In this document: in pieces, positions 51,148 to 60,635 of the stretch
Position numbering within the stretch: position 1 is the first letter of the stretch
Layout of the letters: each line of letters opens with the position of its first letter
Source of the DNA: Clostridium merdae
Lineage (GTDB): Bacteria; Bacillota; Clostridia; Oscillospirales; Acutalibacteraceae
DNA: 64,000 nt
Assembly: GCF_900176635.1 (NCBI RefSeq)
Contig: NZ_FXLN01000002.1
Location: 124,001-188,000, forward strand
Direction of reading: 5' to 3'
Position numbers and translations under genes: made by a program
The notes under the pieces: model-generated
What the model was told of the DNA's origin: nothing
Database searches by the model: none
The model's input: the letters and a program-made list of their open reading frames with translations, nothing else

Positions 51148-52260
51148 ATGGCGAGTTTATCACTTAAGAACATCTACAAGATTTATTCAGGCGGTGTAAC
51201 AGCAGTTACGGATTTTTGCCTGGAGATTGAAGACAAGGAATTCATAATTTTGGTTGGCCCCTCTGGATGCGGAAAATCCACCACGCTCCGTATGATCGCC
51301 GGACTGGAGGAAATTTCGAAGGGTGAGCTGTACATCGGGGACAAGCTAGCGAACGACGTTGCCCCCAAAGACCGTGATATTGCAATGGTGTTCCAGAACT
51401 ATGCGCTGTACCCCCATATGACCGTGTTTGATAACATGGCATTCGGCCTTAAGCTTCGTAAAACACCGAAAGATGAAATTAAGCGCCGCGTCGAAGAAGC
51501 TGCGCGTAGTCTCGACATCTCTCACCTGCTGGAAAGAAAGCCGAAGGCTCTTTCTGGTGGTCAGCGCCAGCGTGTTGCTTTGGGGCGTGCGATTGTGCGT
51601 GACCCGAAGGTCTTCCTGCTGGATGAACCGCTTTCCAACTTGGACGCAAAGCTGCGTGCGCAGATGAGAACCGAGATTGCAAAGCTTCATAAGCGCCTTG
51701 GCACCACATTCATTTATGTTACCCATGACCAGACCGAAGCAATGACGATGGCGGACCGTATCGTTGTTATGAAGGACGGCTTTATTCAGCAGGTAGATAG
51801 CCCCCAGAACCTGTATGAGAACCCGGTAAATGAGTTTGTTGCCGGCTTTATGGGTTCCCCGCAAATGAACTTCCTCGATGCCGTTATGGGCAAAGACGGA
51901 GCTCAGTATACGCTTACCTTTGGTAACACTACCGTGAAGATTCCGCAGGAAAAAACAGAGGGAACTTCTTTGGATGCGTATGTTGGCAAAACCGTTAGCT
52001 TTGGCATTCGCCCTGAGGATGTTCACGATGAACCCTCTTTCCTGGCAAAGTCTCCCGATAGCCTAGCAACGGCAGACGTTGAGGTTACCGAGCTGATGGG
52101 TGCAGAAATTTATTTGTACCTAAGCTGCGAGGGTAATTCTATTACGGCTCGTGTTGACCCTGCTTCCTCTGCGAAGCCTGGCGACAAAGCCAACATTGCG
52201 TTGGATATGATGAAGTGCCATATCTTTGATAAAGAGACCGAGCTTGCGATTTTAAACTAA
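51148..52260 (+). CDS. ABC sugar importer ATPase, MsmX/UgpC/MalK type
   Basis: A 370-residue ATPase with Walker A GPSGCGKST (37-45), Q-loop VFQNYALYPHMTV, signature LSGGQ (135-139), Walker B VFLLDE (155-160) and a C-terminal OB/TOBE regulatory domain (about 240-370). The ATG at 51148 follows AGGAGG; an upstream frame start at 51067 is rejected. No permease or binding-protein gene is adjacent, so it probably energises several CUT1 carbohydrate importers encoded elsewhere, as MsmX does in Bacillus. Confidence 0.94.
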   Translation: MASLSLKNIYKIYSGGVTAVTDFCLEIEDKEFIILVGPSGCGKSTTLRMIAGLEEISKGELYIGDKLANDVAPKDRDIAMVFQNYALYPHMTVFDNMAFGLKLRKTPKDEIKRRVEEAARSLDISHLLERKPKALSGGQRQRVALGRAIVRDPKVFLLDEPLSNLDAKLRAQMRTEIAKLHKRLGTTFIYVTHDQTEAMTMADRIVVMKDGFIQQVDSPQNLYENPVNEFVAGFMGSPQMNFLDAVMGKDGAQYTLTFGNTTVKIPQEKTEGTSLDAYVGKTVSFGIRPEDVHDEPSFLAKSPDSLATADVEVTELMGAEIYLYLSCEGNSITARVDPASSAKPGDKANIALDMMKCHIFDKETELAILN

Positions 52261-52286
52261 GTCGTTGTCGCTCCGTTTATAGAAGA

Positions 52287-52320
52287 AAACGGGCTATCCG
52301 TACGGGTAGTCCGTTTTTTT
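52287..52320 (+). terminator. Intrinsic terminator of the ABC ATPase gene
   Basis: AAACGGGCTATCCG pairs with CGGGTAGTCCGTTT with two G-U pairs, around TAC, and is followed by T residues. Confidence 0.92.
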
Positions 52321-52475
52321 AATACTTAGGTGTATTGTCGACAAAAGAAATACAAAAAAGTGAATACATACTTACTTAAATTCGCATTTGCAGGATGCCC
52401 TGTTTTTGTGGTAATTTAAGATAAAGAAAAATTTCAAGAACAACGGAACGCAACAAATAAAAGGAGAGATTCCAT

Positions 52476-53417
52476 ATGGTAACAGCACAAGAAGTCGCTT
52501 TGGCAAAAGAACGAATTGGAAAATACCTTTATGAAACTCCAGTAATCCGCTTGCAAAATTTAGATGAATATCTAGGCTGCCAAGTATATGTGAAAGCAGA
52601 AAACATGCAAAGAACCCATTCCTTTAAGCTCAGGGGAGCCATGAATAAGATTCTGTCGTTTACCCAAGAGGAATTATCCAAAGGCATAGTTGCCATTTCT
52701 TCTGGTAACCATGGCATTGGCGTTGCCTACGCTGCAAAAATGCTCGGAGCGAAAGCAACCGTTGTACTGGGTGACACCGCTCTGGAGAGTAAAATCAAAG
52801 AGATAAAAAGCCTGGGAGCCGAGGTAGTACTATGCGATGTGGTACAACGCCAGAACGTGGCGCAGGGCCTAATTGAGAAGTATGGCTATGTATTGGTGCC
52901 GCCCTATGATGATGAAATGATTATTGCAGGGCAGGGGACTTGCGGAATGGAGATAGTTCGCCAGCTGCCGGAAGTGGATGCCATTGTTACACCTGTGAGC
53001 GGCGGAGGGCTGCTTTCCGGTGTGGCGGTAGGGGCGAAAGGGGAGAAGTCTTCGGTTCGGGTAATCGGTGCGGAGCCCGCCGTGCTTCCTCGCTACACGA
53101 AAAGTCTTGTGGCAGGCGAGCGAGTGATTCTACCAAAGGCCATTTCTTTGGCAGATGCCCTCCCTGCAATTCAGCCGGGCCAGCTCAACTTCCCTCTGGT
53201 ACAAAAATATGTGGATCAAGTGGTAACAACTAGCGAGGAATACATTGCCAAAGCGGCACGCTTGCTCAGTGTCGAAGGCAAAATTCTTGCAGAGCCTTCC
53301 TCATCTCTCCCAATGGGTGCGGTTCTGGAAGGAAACCTCCGTTTTGATGCGCAGGAGAAGGTTTGCTTTGTGCTTTCTGGCGGCAATATTGAGCCGTCCC
53401 TTTTGGCGTCACTCTAA
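52476..53417 (+). CDS. Threonine/serine dehydratase (catabolic type, no ACT domain)
   Basis: A 313-residue fold-type II PLP enzyme. HSFKLRGA carries the PLP lysine K51, SSGNHG (75-80) binds substrate and SGGGL (175-179) binds the cofactor phosphate. It is shorter than biosynthetic IlvA and lacks the C-terminal ACT-like domain, so feedback inhibition by isoleucine is not expected. AAGGAGAG precedes the ATG. It deaminates threonine to 2-oxobutyrate (or serine to pyruvate) through enamine intermediates; the next gene encodes a RidA protein that clears such enamines. Serine racemase has the same motifs and cannot be excluded. Confidence 0.9.
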   Translation: MVTAQEVALAKERIGKYLYETPVIRLQNLDEYLGCQVYVKAENMQRTHSFKLRGAMNKILSFTQEELSKGIVAISSGNHGIGVAYAAKMLGAKATVVLGDTALESKIKEIKSLGAEVVLCDVVQRQNVAQGLIEKYGYVLVPPYDDEMIIAGQGTCGMEIVRQLPEVDAIVTPVSGGGLLSGVAVGAKGEKSSVRVIGAEPAVLPRYTKSLVAGERVILPKAISLADALPAIQPGQLNFPLVQKYVDQVVTTSEEYIAKAARLLSVEGKILAEPSSSLPMGAVLEGNLRFDAQEKVCFVLSGGNIEPSLLASL

Positions 53418-53476
53418 TACAGCGTATTGTATGATTAAAACGATTTTTACCATTAGAATAGGAGAATAACATAACA

Positions 53477-53959
53477 ATGAGTGTTACTGAGAAATTAAAA
53501 GAGCTGGGCATAGAGCTGCCGGGGTTTAACCCGCCCGCCGCAAACTATTCCCCTGCCGTTCGTGCCGGAGAATTTATTTTCACAGCTGGACAAACCCCCA
53601 AGCAGGGAGGAAAGCTGATTTTAACGGGCAAAATTGGTGTTGAGGTAAGCGAAGAGCAGGCATATGAAGCCGTTAAAACCTGCGCGATGAACTGCCTGAC
53701 CATTTTAGATTACTATGCCGGTGGGCTGGATAACATTGCAGAGATTGTAAAAATTACGGTATTCCTTAACACCGAAGATGGATTTGAGAACCACGCCAAA
53801 ATTGGCAACGGTGCTTCCGACCTTTTCGTATCCATTTTTGGTCAGCATGGCTGTGCGGCACGCAGCGCAGTAGGCGTAAGCTCTCTGCCAGGCAATGCTC
53901 CCTGTGAAATTGAATTGGTGGTTCGCTTAAAGGATGCAAGCATTCCTACCAAGGCGTAA
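53477..53959 (+). CDS. RidA-family enamine/imine deaminase (long YjgF type)
   Basis: A 160-residue member of the YjgF/YER057c/UK114 family, of the longer subgroup (archetypal RidA is about 128). It shows NYSPAVRAGEFIFTAGQTP, YEAVKTCAMNCLTIL and AARSAVGVSSLPGNAPCEIE, in which the conserved Arg and Glu of the trimer active site lie. It starts 59 bases after the dehydratase with its own AGGAG site. RidA hydrolyses 2-aminoacrylate/2-aminocrotonate released by threonine dehydratase, and the gene pair supports that role here. Confidence 0.92.
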   Translation: MSVTEKLKELGIELPGFNPPAANYSPAVRAGEFIFTAGQTPKQGGKLILTGKIGVEVSEEQAYEAVKTCAMNCLTILDYYAGGLDNIAEIVKITVFLNTEDGFENHAKIGNGASDLFVSIFGQHGCAARSAVGVSSLPGNAPCEIELVVRLKDASIPTKA

Positions 53960-53979
53960 AGAAATAATTATTACATTAA

Positions 53980-54020
53980 AAAAGGACAATTCTTCTCTTT
54001 TGGGGAAGAATTGTCCTTTT
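53980..54020. terminator. Bidirectional terminator between ridA and pheA
   Basis: AAAAGGACAATTCTTC pairs perfectly with GAAGAATTGTCCTTTT. It has A residues on one side and T on the other, so it can end both the plus-strand ridA and the minus-strand aromatic operon. Confidence 0.9.
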
Positions 54021-54061
54021 CATTATATAGTATAAAGGCTGTGACAAAGCTTCCAAAGTTA

Positions 54062-55183
54062 TTAGTTTGCATCCAGGTAATTTCCGAGGAAAGAAAATCG
54101 AGGAAGCTCTTCATATAGAGCGGAAATTAGATCGAGAGTATCGGTTTCTCGTACATTTCCAGTGAAATCCAGATAAAAATCGTACTCAAAGTTTTTGTCC
54201 GCCAAGGGGCGAGATTCAATTTTTGTAAGATTTAATCCATGCAAAGAAAAGCGGGACAAAATGGAGGAGAGGGAACCGGTGGTGTGCGGCAGGGAAAAAC
54301 ACAGGCTGATTTTCTGTGCATCCTGCGGAATGATCGGTTCACGGCATACAGCAACAAAGCGAGTGCAGTTACTGCGGGAATTTTGAATGTTGCGGTCGAG
54401 AATCGCTAGGCCATAAGTCTCTGCCGCCTGCTGGGAACAAATAACACCAATGCTGCCGCCTTGCTTAGCTGCCATTTTGGCAGCGGCGGCTGTATTGCTG
54501 AATGGTTCTGCGTTAAGCTTGTTTTGATTCAGGTAGTCTGTACATTGAGCCAAGGCCTGCGGGTGAGAGTATACCGTTTTCATTTCACTGCGGTTAGTTC
54601 CCTGAGGGGCGGCAAGGCAATGCTCAATTTTAACTGTAGCTGCTGCCGCAATAAAGAAACGGTATTTTAAAATAAGGTCGTATACATCCGTTACGGAGCC
54701 TGCGGATGAATTTTCGACCGGTAGAATGCCAAAATCGGCAGCGCCATTTTTGAGAGACTCAAACACATCTTGAAATGTGGGGGAAAAGGCCAACTCGCCC
54801 TCTGGGAATAAGCGCAGTGCCGCTTGGTGCGAATAGGCACCCTCTGTCCCTTGGCAGGCAATGCGCCCACTGGTAGGCAGGTGCTCTTGGGCACCCAGTA
54901 TTAGGGAACGCAATTCTTTGCCGCTGCTGAGTAAGCGGTGCTGTAACGCACGACTTGCCTCCATACACGCGGCGTAAATCACTCGAATCTCTCTGCCATG
55001 TTCTCCCGCTCGGCTTTCCATACGGTTTAAAACCTCGCGCTCCCGTTCGGGGTTTAATATGGCGCCGCCTGTTTGTTGTTTTACCTTTGCGACTTCTCGC
55101 CCGCATTCCAGGCGTTCTATGAGTAGGGGAAGAAGTTGATCGTCAATTTGATTAATTCTGTTTCGAATCTCCTCGAGTGTCAT
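54062..55183 (-). CDS. pheA: Bifunctional chorismate mutase/prephenate dehydratase
   Basis: A 373-residue fusion. The AroQ-type chorismate mutase (1-90) has RNRINQIDDQLLPLLIERLE, the prephenate dehydratase (about 105-280) has GTEGAYSH, LPVENSSAGSV and NCTRFVAV, and the C-terminal ACT domain has GSLSSILSRFSLHGLNLTKI followed by ESRP, the phenylalanine-binding site. It converts chorismate to phenylpyruvate and should be feedback-inhibited by Phe. It overlaps aroC by four bases and is the last gene of the operon. Confidence 0.96.
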   Translation of the reverse strand: MTLEEIRNRINQIDDQLLPLLIERLECGREVAKVKQQTGGAILNPEREREVLNRMESRAGEHGREIRVIYAACMEASRALQHRLLSSGKELRSLILGAQEHLPTSGRIACQGTEGAYSHQAALRLFPEGELAFSPTFQDVFESLKNGAADFGILPVENSSAGSVTDVYDLILKYRFFIAAAATVKIEHCLAAPQGTNRSEMKTVYSHPQALAQCTDYLNQNKLNAEPFSNTAAAAKMAAKQGGSIGVICSQQAAETYGLAILDRNIQNSRSNCTRFVAVCREPIIPQDAQKISLCFSLPHTTGSLSSILSRFSLHGLNLTKIESRPLADKNFEYDFYLDFTGNVRETDTLDLISALYEELPRFSFLGNYLDAN

Positions 55184-56271
55184 ACCAGCTTACCCCTTTC
55201 CGCCATTAAATTAATCAGGCCAACCGCGACGGCGGCCTCTACCACTGGTATTGCCCGGGGAACGATGCAGGGATCGTGGCGGCCATGTATCACCAGTGGC
55301 TCGTTTTGTAAAGTGGTGAGGTTTACGGTCGCCTGCTCACGCCCAATGGAGGGGGTGGGCTTAAACGCCGCCCGTACAATAACGGGCATACCGGTGGTAA
55401 TGCCCCCCAATATTCCTCCGGAATGGTTTGTAACGGTTTTCACCTGATTGCTTTCCGCTGTAAATGCGTCGTTATTTTCACTGCCCCGCAATGACGCGGC
55501 GGCAAATCCATCTCCAAATTCAACCCCCTTCACGGCGGGGATACCAAATAGAATGGAGGACAGCACGTTTTCTACCCCATAGAACATCGGTGAGCCAATA
55601 CCGGCAGGCAGGCCGGTTACGGCGCACTCAACAACACCGCCCACGCTATCGAATTGAAGCCGTGCGCTTTCGATCTCTTGCACCATAGCAGGTTGTACGG
55701 AGCGGTCAATCAAAGAAAAGTACTCCGAAGAAAGGCGCTCCAGAAGAGCATCGGGAATATCCACTGAGTCAAAAGCGGCATCCTTTACGGATGCGATTTG
55801 CAGAGCGTGTGCACCAATGCGAATTCCGTGCAGAGATAATATTTGACGGCAGATTGCACCGGCAAAGGTAAGCGGAGCAGTGAGCCGACCAGAAAAATGA
55901 CCGCCTCCGCGCACATCGTTTGCGCCATTGTAGCGAACCGCTCCGGTGTAATCCGCGTGACCAGGGCGCGGCAGTACCCGCAGACTCTCGTAATCGGAGG
56001 AGCGGGTGTTAGTATTTTCAATCATTCCGCACAGAGGGGCGCCGGTTGTTTTGCCATTGAGCAGTCCGCTTACAATGCGTACGTTGTCACCCTCACGGCG
56101 AGGGGTGGAGGTTGCATCGCGCCCTGGGGCACGGCGTGCCATTTGCAAGGCGAGCTGTTCTTCATCAATGGAGCAGCCTGCGGGCAGGTTATCCAACACC
56201 ACACCAATAGCCTCGCCATGGCTTTCCCCAAAGATGCTGATTCGTATCATCTCTCCAACACTAGATGACAT
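55180..56271 (-). CDS. aroC: Chorismate synthase
   Basis: A 363-residue enzyme with FGESHGEAIGVVLDNLPAG, ARRAPGRDATSTPRREGD and RPGHADYTGAVRYN, all signature segments, plus the GGGHFSGRLTAPL FMN-binding region and SGGILGGITTGMP. It makes chorismate from EPSP using reduced FMN. Start ATG at 56271, overlapping the end of aroA by 11 bases; downstream it overlaps pheA by four bases. Confidence 0.97.
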   Translation of the reverse strand: MSSSVGEMIRISIFGESHGEAIGVVLDNLPAGCSIDEEQLALQMARRAPGRDATSTPRREGDNVRIVSGLLNGKTTGAPLCGMIENTNTRSSDYESLRVLPRPGHADYTGAVRYNGANDVRGGGHFSGRLTAPLTFAGAICRQILSLHGIRIGAHALQIASVKDAAFDSVDIPDALLERLSSEYFSLIDRSVQPAMVQEIESARLQFDSVGGVVECAVTGLPAGIGSPMFYGVENVLSSILFGIPAVKGVEFGDGFAAASLRGSENNDAFTAESNQVKTVTNHSGGILGGITTGMPVIVRAAFKPTPSIGREQATVNLTTLQNEPLVIHGRHDPCIVPRAIPVVEAAVAVGLINLMAERGKLV

Positions 56272-57520
56272 TGGCTTTTCCCCCTATCCGGTTATATTCC
56301 TTAAAAAAATCAGGGTATGATTTTGCGACGCTGATTGCATCTGTAATAACGGTGGAATGACTACCCCGCAATGCGGCAATTGCTAAAGCCATGACTACTC
56401 GGTGGTCGTTATAGCCGTCTACCGTGCCGGGCGAAAGCTTGGGCACTCCGTCTATCACGAGTCCATCTGGCTTTTGGGTAATTGCGACACCAAGCGTTGT
56501 AAGCGCTTTGGTCATTGCTTCTAAACGGTCGCTTTCTTTCAGCCTAAGGCGGGCGGCGCCGGTTATCACCGTTCGGCCTTTCGCCAGTGCTGCAGTTGCG
56601 GCGAGTACTGGCACCAAATCGGGAATCTGAGCGGCATCAATTTCAATGCCGCAGAGCGGCGCGCCGGAAACGGTAAGAACCTCTCCCTGCCACTCAACTT
56701 GCGCGCCGAAGCGCTTGTAAAGCGCGGCAGATTCCCGGTCTCCCTGCGCGGAGTCTCTGCGTAGGCCGTGAATGGAAATATCACCGCCAAGCGCCCCTGC
56801 GGCTAGGAAAAAGGCGGCCTGCGACCAATCGCCCTCCACGGTGTAGTCGCGTGGCTGGTATTGCTGCCAACCGGGCACCTCCCACCCACCTTCCACCGAA
56901 CGAATATGGATGCCAAAATCATGCAGAACGGAAAGTGTTAAATCGATGTACCCGGCGGATTCCAAAGGAGTGGTAAGCCGAATGCGGCTGTCTCCCGGTA
57001 AAAGAGGGAGTGCTAATAATAGCCCAGTAATGAACTGAGAACTGATATTTCCCGGTAATTCGTACTCACCGGGAATCAACCCGCCGTCAATTTCTAGCGG
57101 GAGCCCTCCGTGGGTTTTTAAAATGGCGCCGTGAGGGGGAAGACACTCTAAATAGGTATTCAGCGGGCGGTAGGGCAGGCGACCTTGACCAGTCAGCTTC
57201 GCACTGATGCCGAGTGCCGCCAGTACTGGAATGAGAAAGCGTAGGGTAGAGCCGGACTCCAGGCAATCAATTTCCGCTTCATCCTCCCATTTTCCACTGC
57301 TGTCAATGAGGATGACATTCTCTTCTCGTTGTACCTGAACCCCTAATTCCTCCAAAGCACCAAGGGTGGCACGCATATCTTCGGAATCTGCAACGTGGGT
57401 AATGCGGCTGATACCACGTGCGAGCGCAGCACATAGGATGGCACGGTGTGCAACACTCTTGGAGGGTGGTACGGTTACCGAGCCGCAAAGCTTGGATGGA
57501 GCTACGATTGCTTGGCTCAT
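56261..57520 (-). CDS. aroA: 3-phosphoshikimate 1-carboxyvinyltransferase (EPSP synthase)
   Basis: A 419-residue EPSP synthase. The N-terminal PPSKSVAHRAILCAALA carries the phosphate-binding Lys and Arg, and SGSTLRFLIPVLAALG sits where class I enzymes have NAGTxxR, so it is closer to the S-G-S-T class. NDHRVVMALAIAAL lies near the end. The ATG overlaps the stop of aroB (ATGA). It condenses shikimate-3-phosphate with PEP. The glycine loop that sets glyphosate response reads LTGQGRLPYRPL, but sensitivity is not predicted here. Confidence 0.96.
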   Translation of the reverse strand: MSQAIVAPSKLCGSVTVPPSKSVAHRAILCAALARGISRITHVADSEDMRATLGALEELGVQVQREENVILIDSSGKWEDEAEIDCLESGSTLRFLIPVLAALGISAKLTGQGRLPYRPLNTYLECLPPHGAILKTHGGLPLEIDGGLIPGEYELPGNISSQFITGLLLALPLLPGDSRIRLTTPLESAGYIDLTLSVLHDFGIHIRSVEGGWEVPGWQQYQPRDYTVEGDWSQAAFFLAAGALGGDISIHGLRRDSAQGDRESAALYKRFGAQVEWQGEVLTVSGAPLCGIEIDAAQIPDLVPVLAATAALAKGRTVITGAARLRLKESDRLEAMTKALTTLGVAITQKPDGLVIDGVPKLSPGTVDGYNDHRVVMALAIAALRGSHSTVITDAISVAKSYPDFFKEYNRIGGKANVI

Positions 57521-58593
57521 ATATTGCCCCCCTTTTCTTTCATTATAATAGGAAGGAGCTCTTGCTTTGGAATCGGGTGCACAAACGAATGCCCGACTTC
57601 ACGCAGTAAAATCAAATGTAATGTGCCTCCCATTCCTTTTTTATCAAAAGCAGCGGCTTTCGCCAAGCTCTCTGCCGGTGCAGAATCATCGATGGGCAGG
57701 TGGTACTGTGTGAGCAGTGCGGCAATTTCATCGGCTGTACCGAGTTTGGTTAAGCCGAGCGCCTCACCGGCATGGGCAATTTTCACCATTCCAATTCCAA
57801 CCGCTTCGCCGTGAGTCAGCTTGCCAAAGTCGTAGTATTTTTCAAGAGCGTGACCGAGCGTATGACCAAAGTTCAGGAGCATTCGCTCGCCGGTATCAAA
57901 TTCGTCGGCTTCTACGACAATACGTTTGCAATCAACGCATTCGTAAATCATTTGCTCCAATATTTTTGGATTATTGGCTACATCGTTGCCGCGAATTAAT
58001 TCAAACAATGGTCGGCTTTTAATACAGCCATATTTAATGGCTTCTGCCATACCATCAGCAAAAAATCGTTGGGGTAATGTGGCGAGAATATCGGGGTCAA
58101 TCAATACCAGCCGAGGCTGGTGAAAAGCACCAACCAAATTTTTGCCCTGCGGCAAATCTACTCCGGTTTTCCCCCCAACGGAAGAATCGATTTGTGAGAG
58201 CAGGGAGGTTGGTATTTGTATAAATCCAATGCCGCGCAGGAATGTGGCGGCAGCAAAGCCAGCCATATCACCCGTTACACCGCCGCCGAGCGCGACGATG
58301 AAATCGGTTCTCGTCATTTTCTGTTCCGCCATAGCGGTGTAGATTCGTTCAATGGTAGAAAGGCGTTTGCTTTCTTCCCCGGCAGGGAATGTGAAAACAT
58401 CCGGCACAAAGCCCGCCATTGCCAAAGAATCTGCCGCACGGCGTGCGTACAAAGGGCCAACGTTGCTGTCGGTAATAATCATCGCTCGCCCGCCAGCACG
58501 GAACAGTGTGCTTGCTTGTTCGCCTAATTGGTTCAGACAACCGCGCTGAATCAAAATTTGGTAGGGTCTGGAGGTTTGTATGTTAAGCTCCAT
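57517..58593 (-). CDS. aroB: 3-dehydroquinate synthase
   Basis: A 358-residue NAD- and metal-dependent cyclase with ALGGGVTGDMAGFAAATFLRG and PTSLLSQIDSSVGGKTGVD, in pieces, plus the zinc-site LNFGHTLGHALEKY and HGEAVGIGM. I take ATG at 58593, two bases beyond the tyrA stop; GTG at 58602, three codons upstream, is possible. It converts DAHP to 3-dehydroquinate. It overlaps aroA by four bases. Confidence 0.96.
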   Translation of the reverse strand: MELNIQTSRPYQILIQRGCLNQLGEQASTLFRAGGRAMIITDSNVGPLYARRAADSLAMAGFVPDVFTFPAGEESKRLSTIERIYTAMAEQKMTRTDFIVALGGGVTGDMAGFAAATFLRGIGFIQIPTSLLSQIDSSVGGKTGVDLPQGKNLVGAFHQPRLVLIDPDILATLPQRFFADGMAEAIKYGCIKSRPLFELIRGNDVANNPKILEQMIYECVDCKRIVVEADEFDTGERMLLNFGHTLGHALEKYYDFGKLTHGEAVGIGMVKIAHAGEALGLTKLGTADEIAALLTQYHLPIDDSAPAESLAKAAAFDKKGMGGTLHLILLREVGHSFVHPIPKQELLPIIMKEKGGNI

Positions 58594-58594
58594 T

Positions 58595-59476
58595 TTATTC
58601 ACCCAGCCTTTCTTTTATCTCCCGCCCTTGCCGAAGCAGGCAGCGAAGTTTTTCTCGGTTATTTCCCTCAACGGCATTGCGGATATTGGTAAGGTGCGAA
58701 AGCAGGGTGTCGATTTCGCGGGTTAAAGGCTCGCGGTTTTCGAGGAACAGTTCGCTCCATAGGTTTTCGTTAATGCGTGCCACGCGGGAAACATCTCGGT
58801 AGCTCCCTGCGGAGTAGCCGCGGTGCTCCGGGCATAGGGGGCTCATTACGTAAGCGCAGGCGAGCACGTGGGGGAGCTGTGAGGTAAACGCGATCATTTC
58901 GTCGTGGTGCTCTGGCGTGGTGAGGATGGTCTGTTTTGTACCAATAGAATGCGCCAAGTGTTTCATCAGTGCCACATCCTCTTCCGGTGCTTCGCAAGGA
59001 AGGAGCAGGTAGCTCGCTCCCAAAAACAATCCGCTTTCACTGGCGGCAAACCCATTTTGTTCTTTTCCAGCCATTGGGTGTCCTCCAACGAAGGTAAACC
59101 CATAAGTTTGGGAGAGCTGAGTCAGCTCGGGGCAGATGGCTCCCTTTACCCCGCAGGTATCACTTACCAATACACCGGCAAGAAGATGGCCTTTTTCCTT
59201 TATAAAGTCGATGCAGGCTTGTGGGTAGCAGCACAAAAGAATGAGGTCGGCACTTTGCAGTGTGGCATCATCTGCAATACTGTGGATGGCACCACACTCC
59301 AGCGCCTGCTCCAGAACCTCTGGGTTATGGTCAATACCAGAGACACAATGGTTTTGCTGCGAAAGCGCTTTCGCCATAGAGCCGCCAATCAGCCCAAGGC
59401 CAACAATGGTAATATGAAGTTCATCCGGATTTCGCTCGTTTGGCTTGCGCCTGCCAGCTTGGTGTATTGGTTGCAA
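58595..59476 (-). CDS. tyrA: Prephenate dehydrogenase
   Basis: A 293-residue enzyme with an N-terminal Rossmann motif VGLGLIGGSMAKAL, SDTCGVKG and GGHPMAGKEQNGF around the active site, and a C-terminal helical dimerisation domain. It lacks fused mutase and ACT domains, so feedback by tyrosine would be through the active site or absent. The start is TTG at 59476, ten bases after AGGAGAG. It gives 4-hydroxyphenylpyruvate for tyrosine. It lies between aroF and aroB, 48 bases after aroF. Confidence 0.94.
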   Translation of the reverse strand: MQPIHQAGRRKPNERNPDELHITIVGLGLIGGSMAKALSQQNHCVSGIDHNPEVLEQALECGAIHSIADDATLQSADLILLCCYPQACIDFIKEKGHLLAGVLVSDTCGVKGAICPELTQLSQTYGFTFVGGHPMAGKEQNGFAASESGLFLGASYLLLPCEAPEEDVALMKHLAHSIGTKQTILTTPEHHDEMIAFTSQLPHVLACAYVMSPLCPEHRGYSAGSYRDVSRVARINENLWSELFLENREPLTREIDTLLSHLTNIRNAVEGNNREKLRCLLRQGREIKERLGE

Positions 59477-59524
59477 GATTGAGCACTCTCCTTACCAAAT
59501 TTGTTCCAACTAAGATTTCGTTGT

Positions 59525-60541
59525 TTACCGGGTTTTACCGAAAACCTCGCCAACCTCGAACAAACGGGAGGCGACCTTATCGAACTGGTTGGGTGTTAAG
59601 GACTGTGCTCCATCCGAAAGAGCGTGGGGCGGGTCGTTGTGCACTTCGATGATTAATCCATCTGCACCAGCTGCAACGGCCGCCATCGCCAGTGGTTCAA
59701 CCAACCATGCGATTCCGCCAGCGTGGCTGGGGTCTACAATAACCGGCAGGTGAGAAAGCTTTTTCAAAACCGGAATGGCTGAAATGTCTAGTGTGTTACG
59801 GGTGTACGGCTCGAAGGTGCGAATTCCGCGTTCGCAGAGAATAACCTGCTCGTTGCCGCCCGCCATAATGTATTCTGCGCTCATCAATAGCTCTTCAATC
59901 GTACTGGAAAGCCCACGCTTGAGGAGAATGGGTTTATTGATTTTGCCAAGCTCTTTGAGCAGCTCAAAGTTCTGCATGTTGCGTGCACCTACCTGAATAA
60001 TGTCTACATCATCAAATAGCTCGAGGTGTGAAACACGCATGATTTCGGTAATGATGGGCAGGCCAGTTTTTTTCTTTGCCTCGCTTAGAAGCTCGAGGCC
60101 TTCTGCTTTCATGCCTTGGAAGGAGTAGGGGGAGGTGCGGGGCTTAAATGCACCGCCTCGCAGGAATTTAGCGCCTGCTGCTTTTACCCGCTCCGCAATA
60201 CCGCAAATTTGATCTTCGCCCTCTACGGAGCAGGGGCCTGCAATAAGGGTAAGAGATCCATCACCAATTTTTTGCCCGCCGGGAAGTGTGATTACGGTAT
60301 TGTCCGGGTGGAACTTACGGTTGGACTTTTTGTAGGGCTCCTGTACCCGTTTCACGCTTTCCACCCAATCCTGTGCCGCTATATTATCCATATCTACACT
60401 TGAGGTATCTCCAATCAGGCCGAGAACGGTTCTCTGTGCACCGACCCATGTGTTTACCTGAAGCTCGTATTCGCTTGTTATCCTCTCAATGAATTGGCCA
60501 AGCTGTTCTTTCGTGCAATCCGGTTTTAATACGATAATCAT
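59525..60541 (-). CDS. aroF: 3-deoxy-7-phosphoheptulonate (DAHP) synthase, type I beta
   Basis: A 338-residue KDO8P-synthase-like DAHP synthase. The N-terminal ~85 residues form a ferredoxin/ACT-like regulatory domain (MIIVLKPDCTKEQLGQFIER), and the barrel follows with LIAGPCSVEGEDQICGIAE, LRGGAFKPRTSPYSFQG and VDPSHAGGI. AGGAGG lies before the ATG at 60541. As the committed enzyme of the shikimate pathway it heads a six-gene run (aroF-tyrA-aroB-aroA-aroC-pheA) and is directly preceded by the aromatic-rich leader module. Expected feedback control by Tyr or Phe through the N-terminal domain is inferred from the family. Confidence 0.96.
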   Translation of the reverse strand: MIIVLKPDCTKEQLGQFIERITSEYELQVNTWVGAQRTVLGLIGDTSSVDMDNIAAQDWVESVKRVQEPYKKSNRKFHPDNTVITLPGGQKIGDGSLTLIAGPCSVEGEDQICGIAERVKAAGAKFLRGGAFKPRTSPYSFQGMKAEGLELLSEAKKKTGLPIITEIMRVSHLELFDDVDIIQVGARNMQNFELLKELGKINKPILLKRGLSSTIEELLMSAEYIMAGGNEQVILCERGIRTFEPYTRNTLDISAIPVLKKLSHLPVIVDPSHAGGIAWLVEPLAMAAVAAGADGLIIEVHNDPPHALSDGAQSLTPNQFDKVASRLFEVGEVFGKTR

Positions 60542-60570
60542 GTTAGTGCCCTCCTAAAAATGGTTTTAAA

Positions 60571-60612
60571 TAAAAAAATAAGGGACGAGGCTGCCAGGCA
60601 GCTTCGTCCCTT
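60571..60612 (-). terminator. Attenuator-type terminator between leader peptide 1 and aroF
   Basis: On the minus strand AAGGGACGAAGCTGC pairs with GCAGCCTCGTCCCTT (one G-U pair region) around three bases and is followed by a T-rich run including seven T residues. It lies after the leader stop codon and 30 bases before aroF, so transcripts reach aroF only by readthrough. Confidence 0.92.
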
Positions 60613-60635
60613 ACCAAATATTACTTTGCAAAAAG

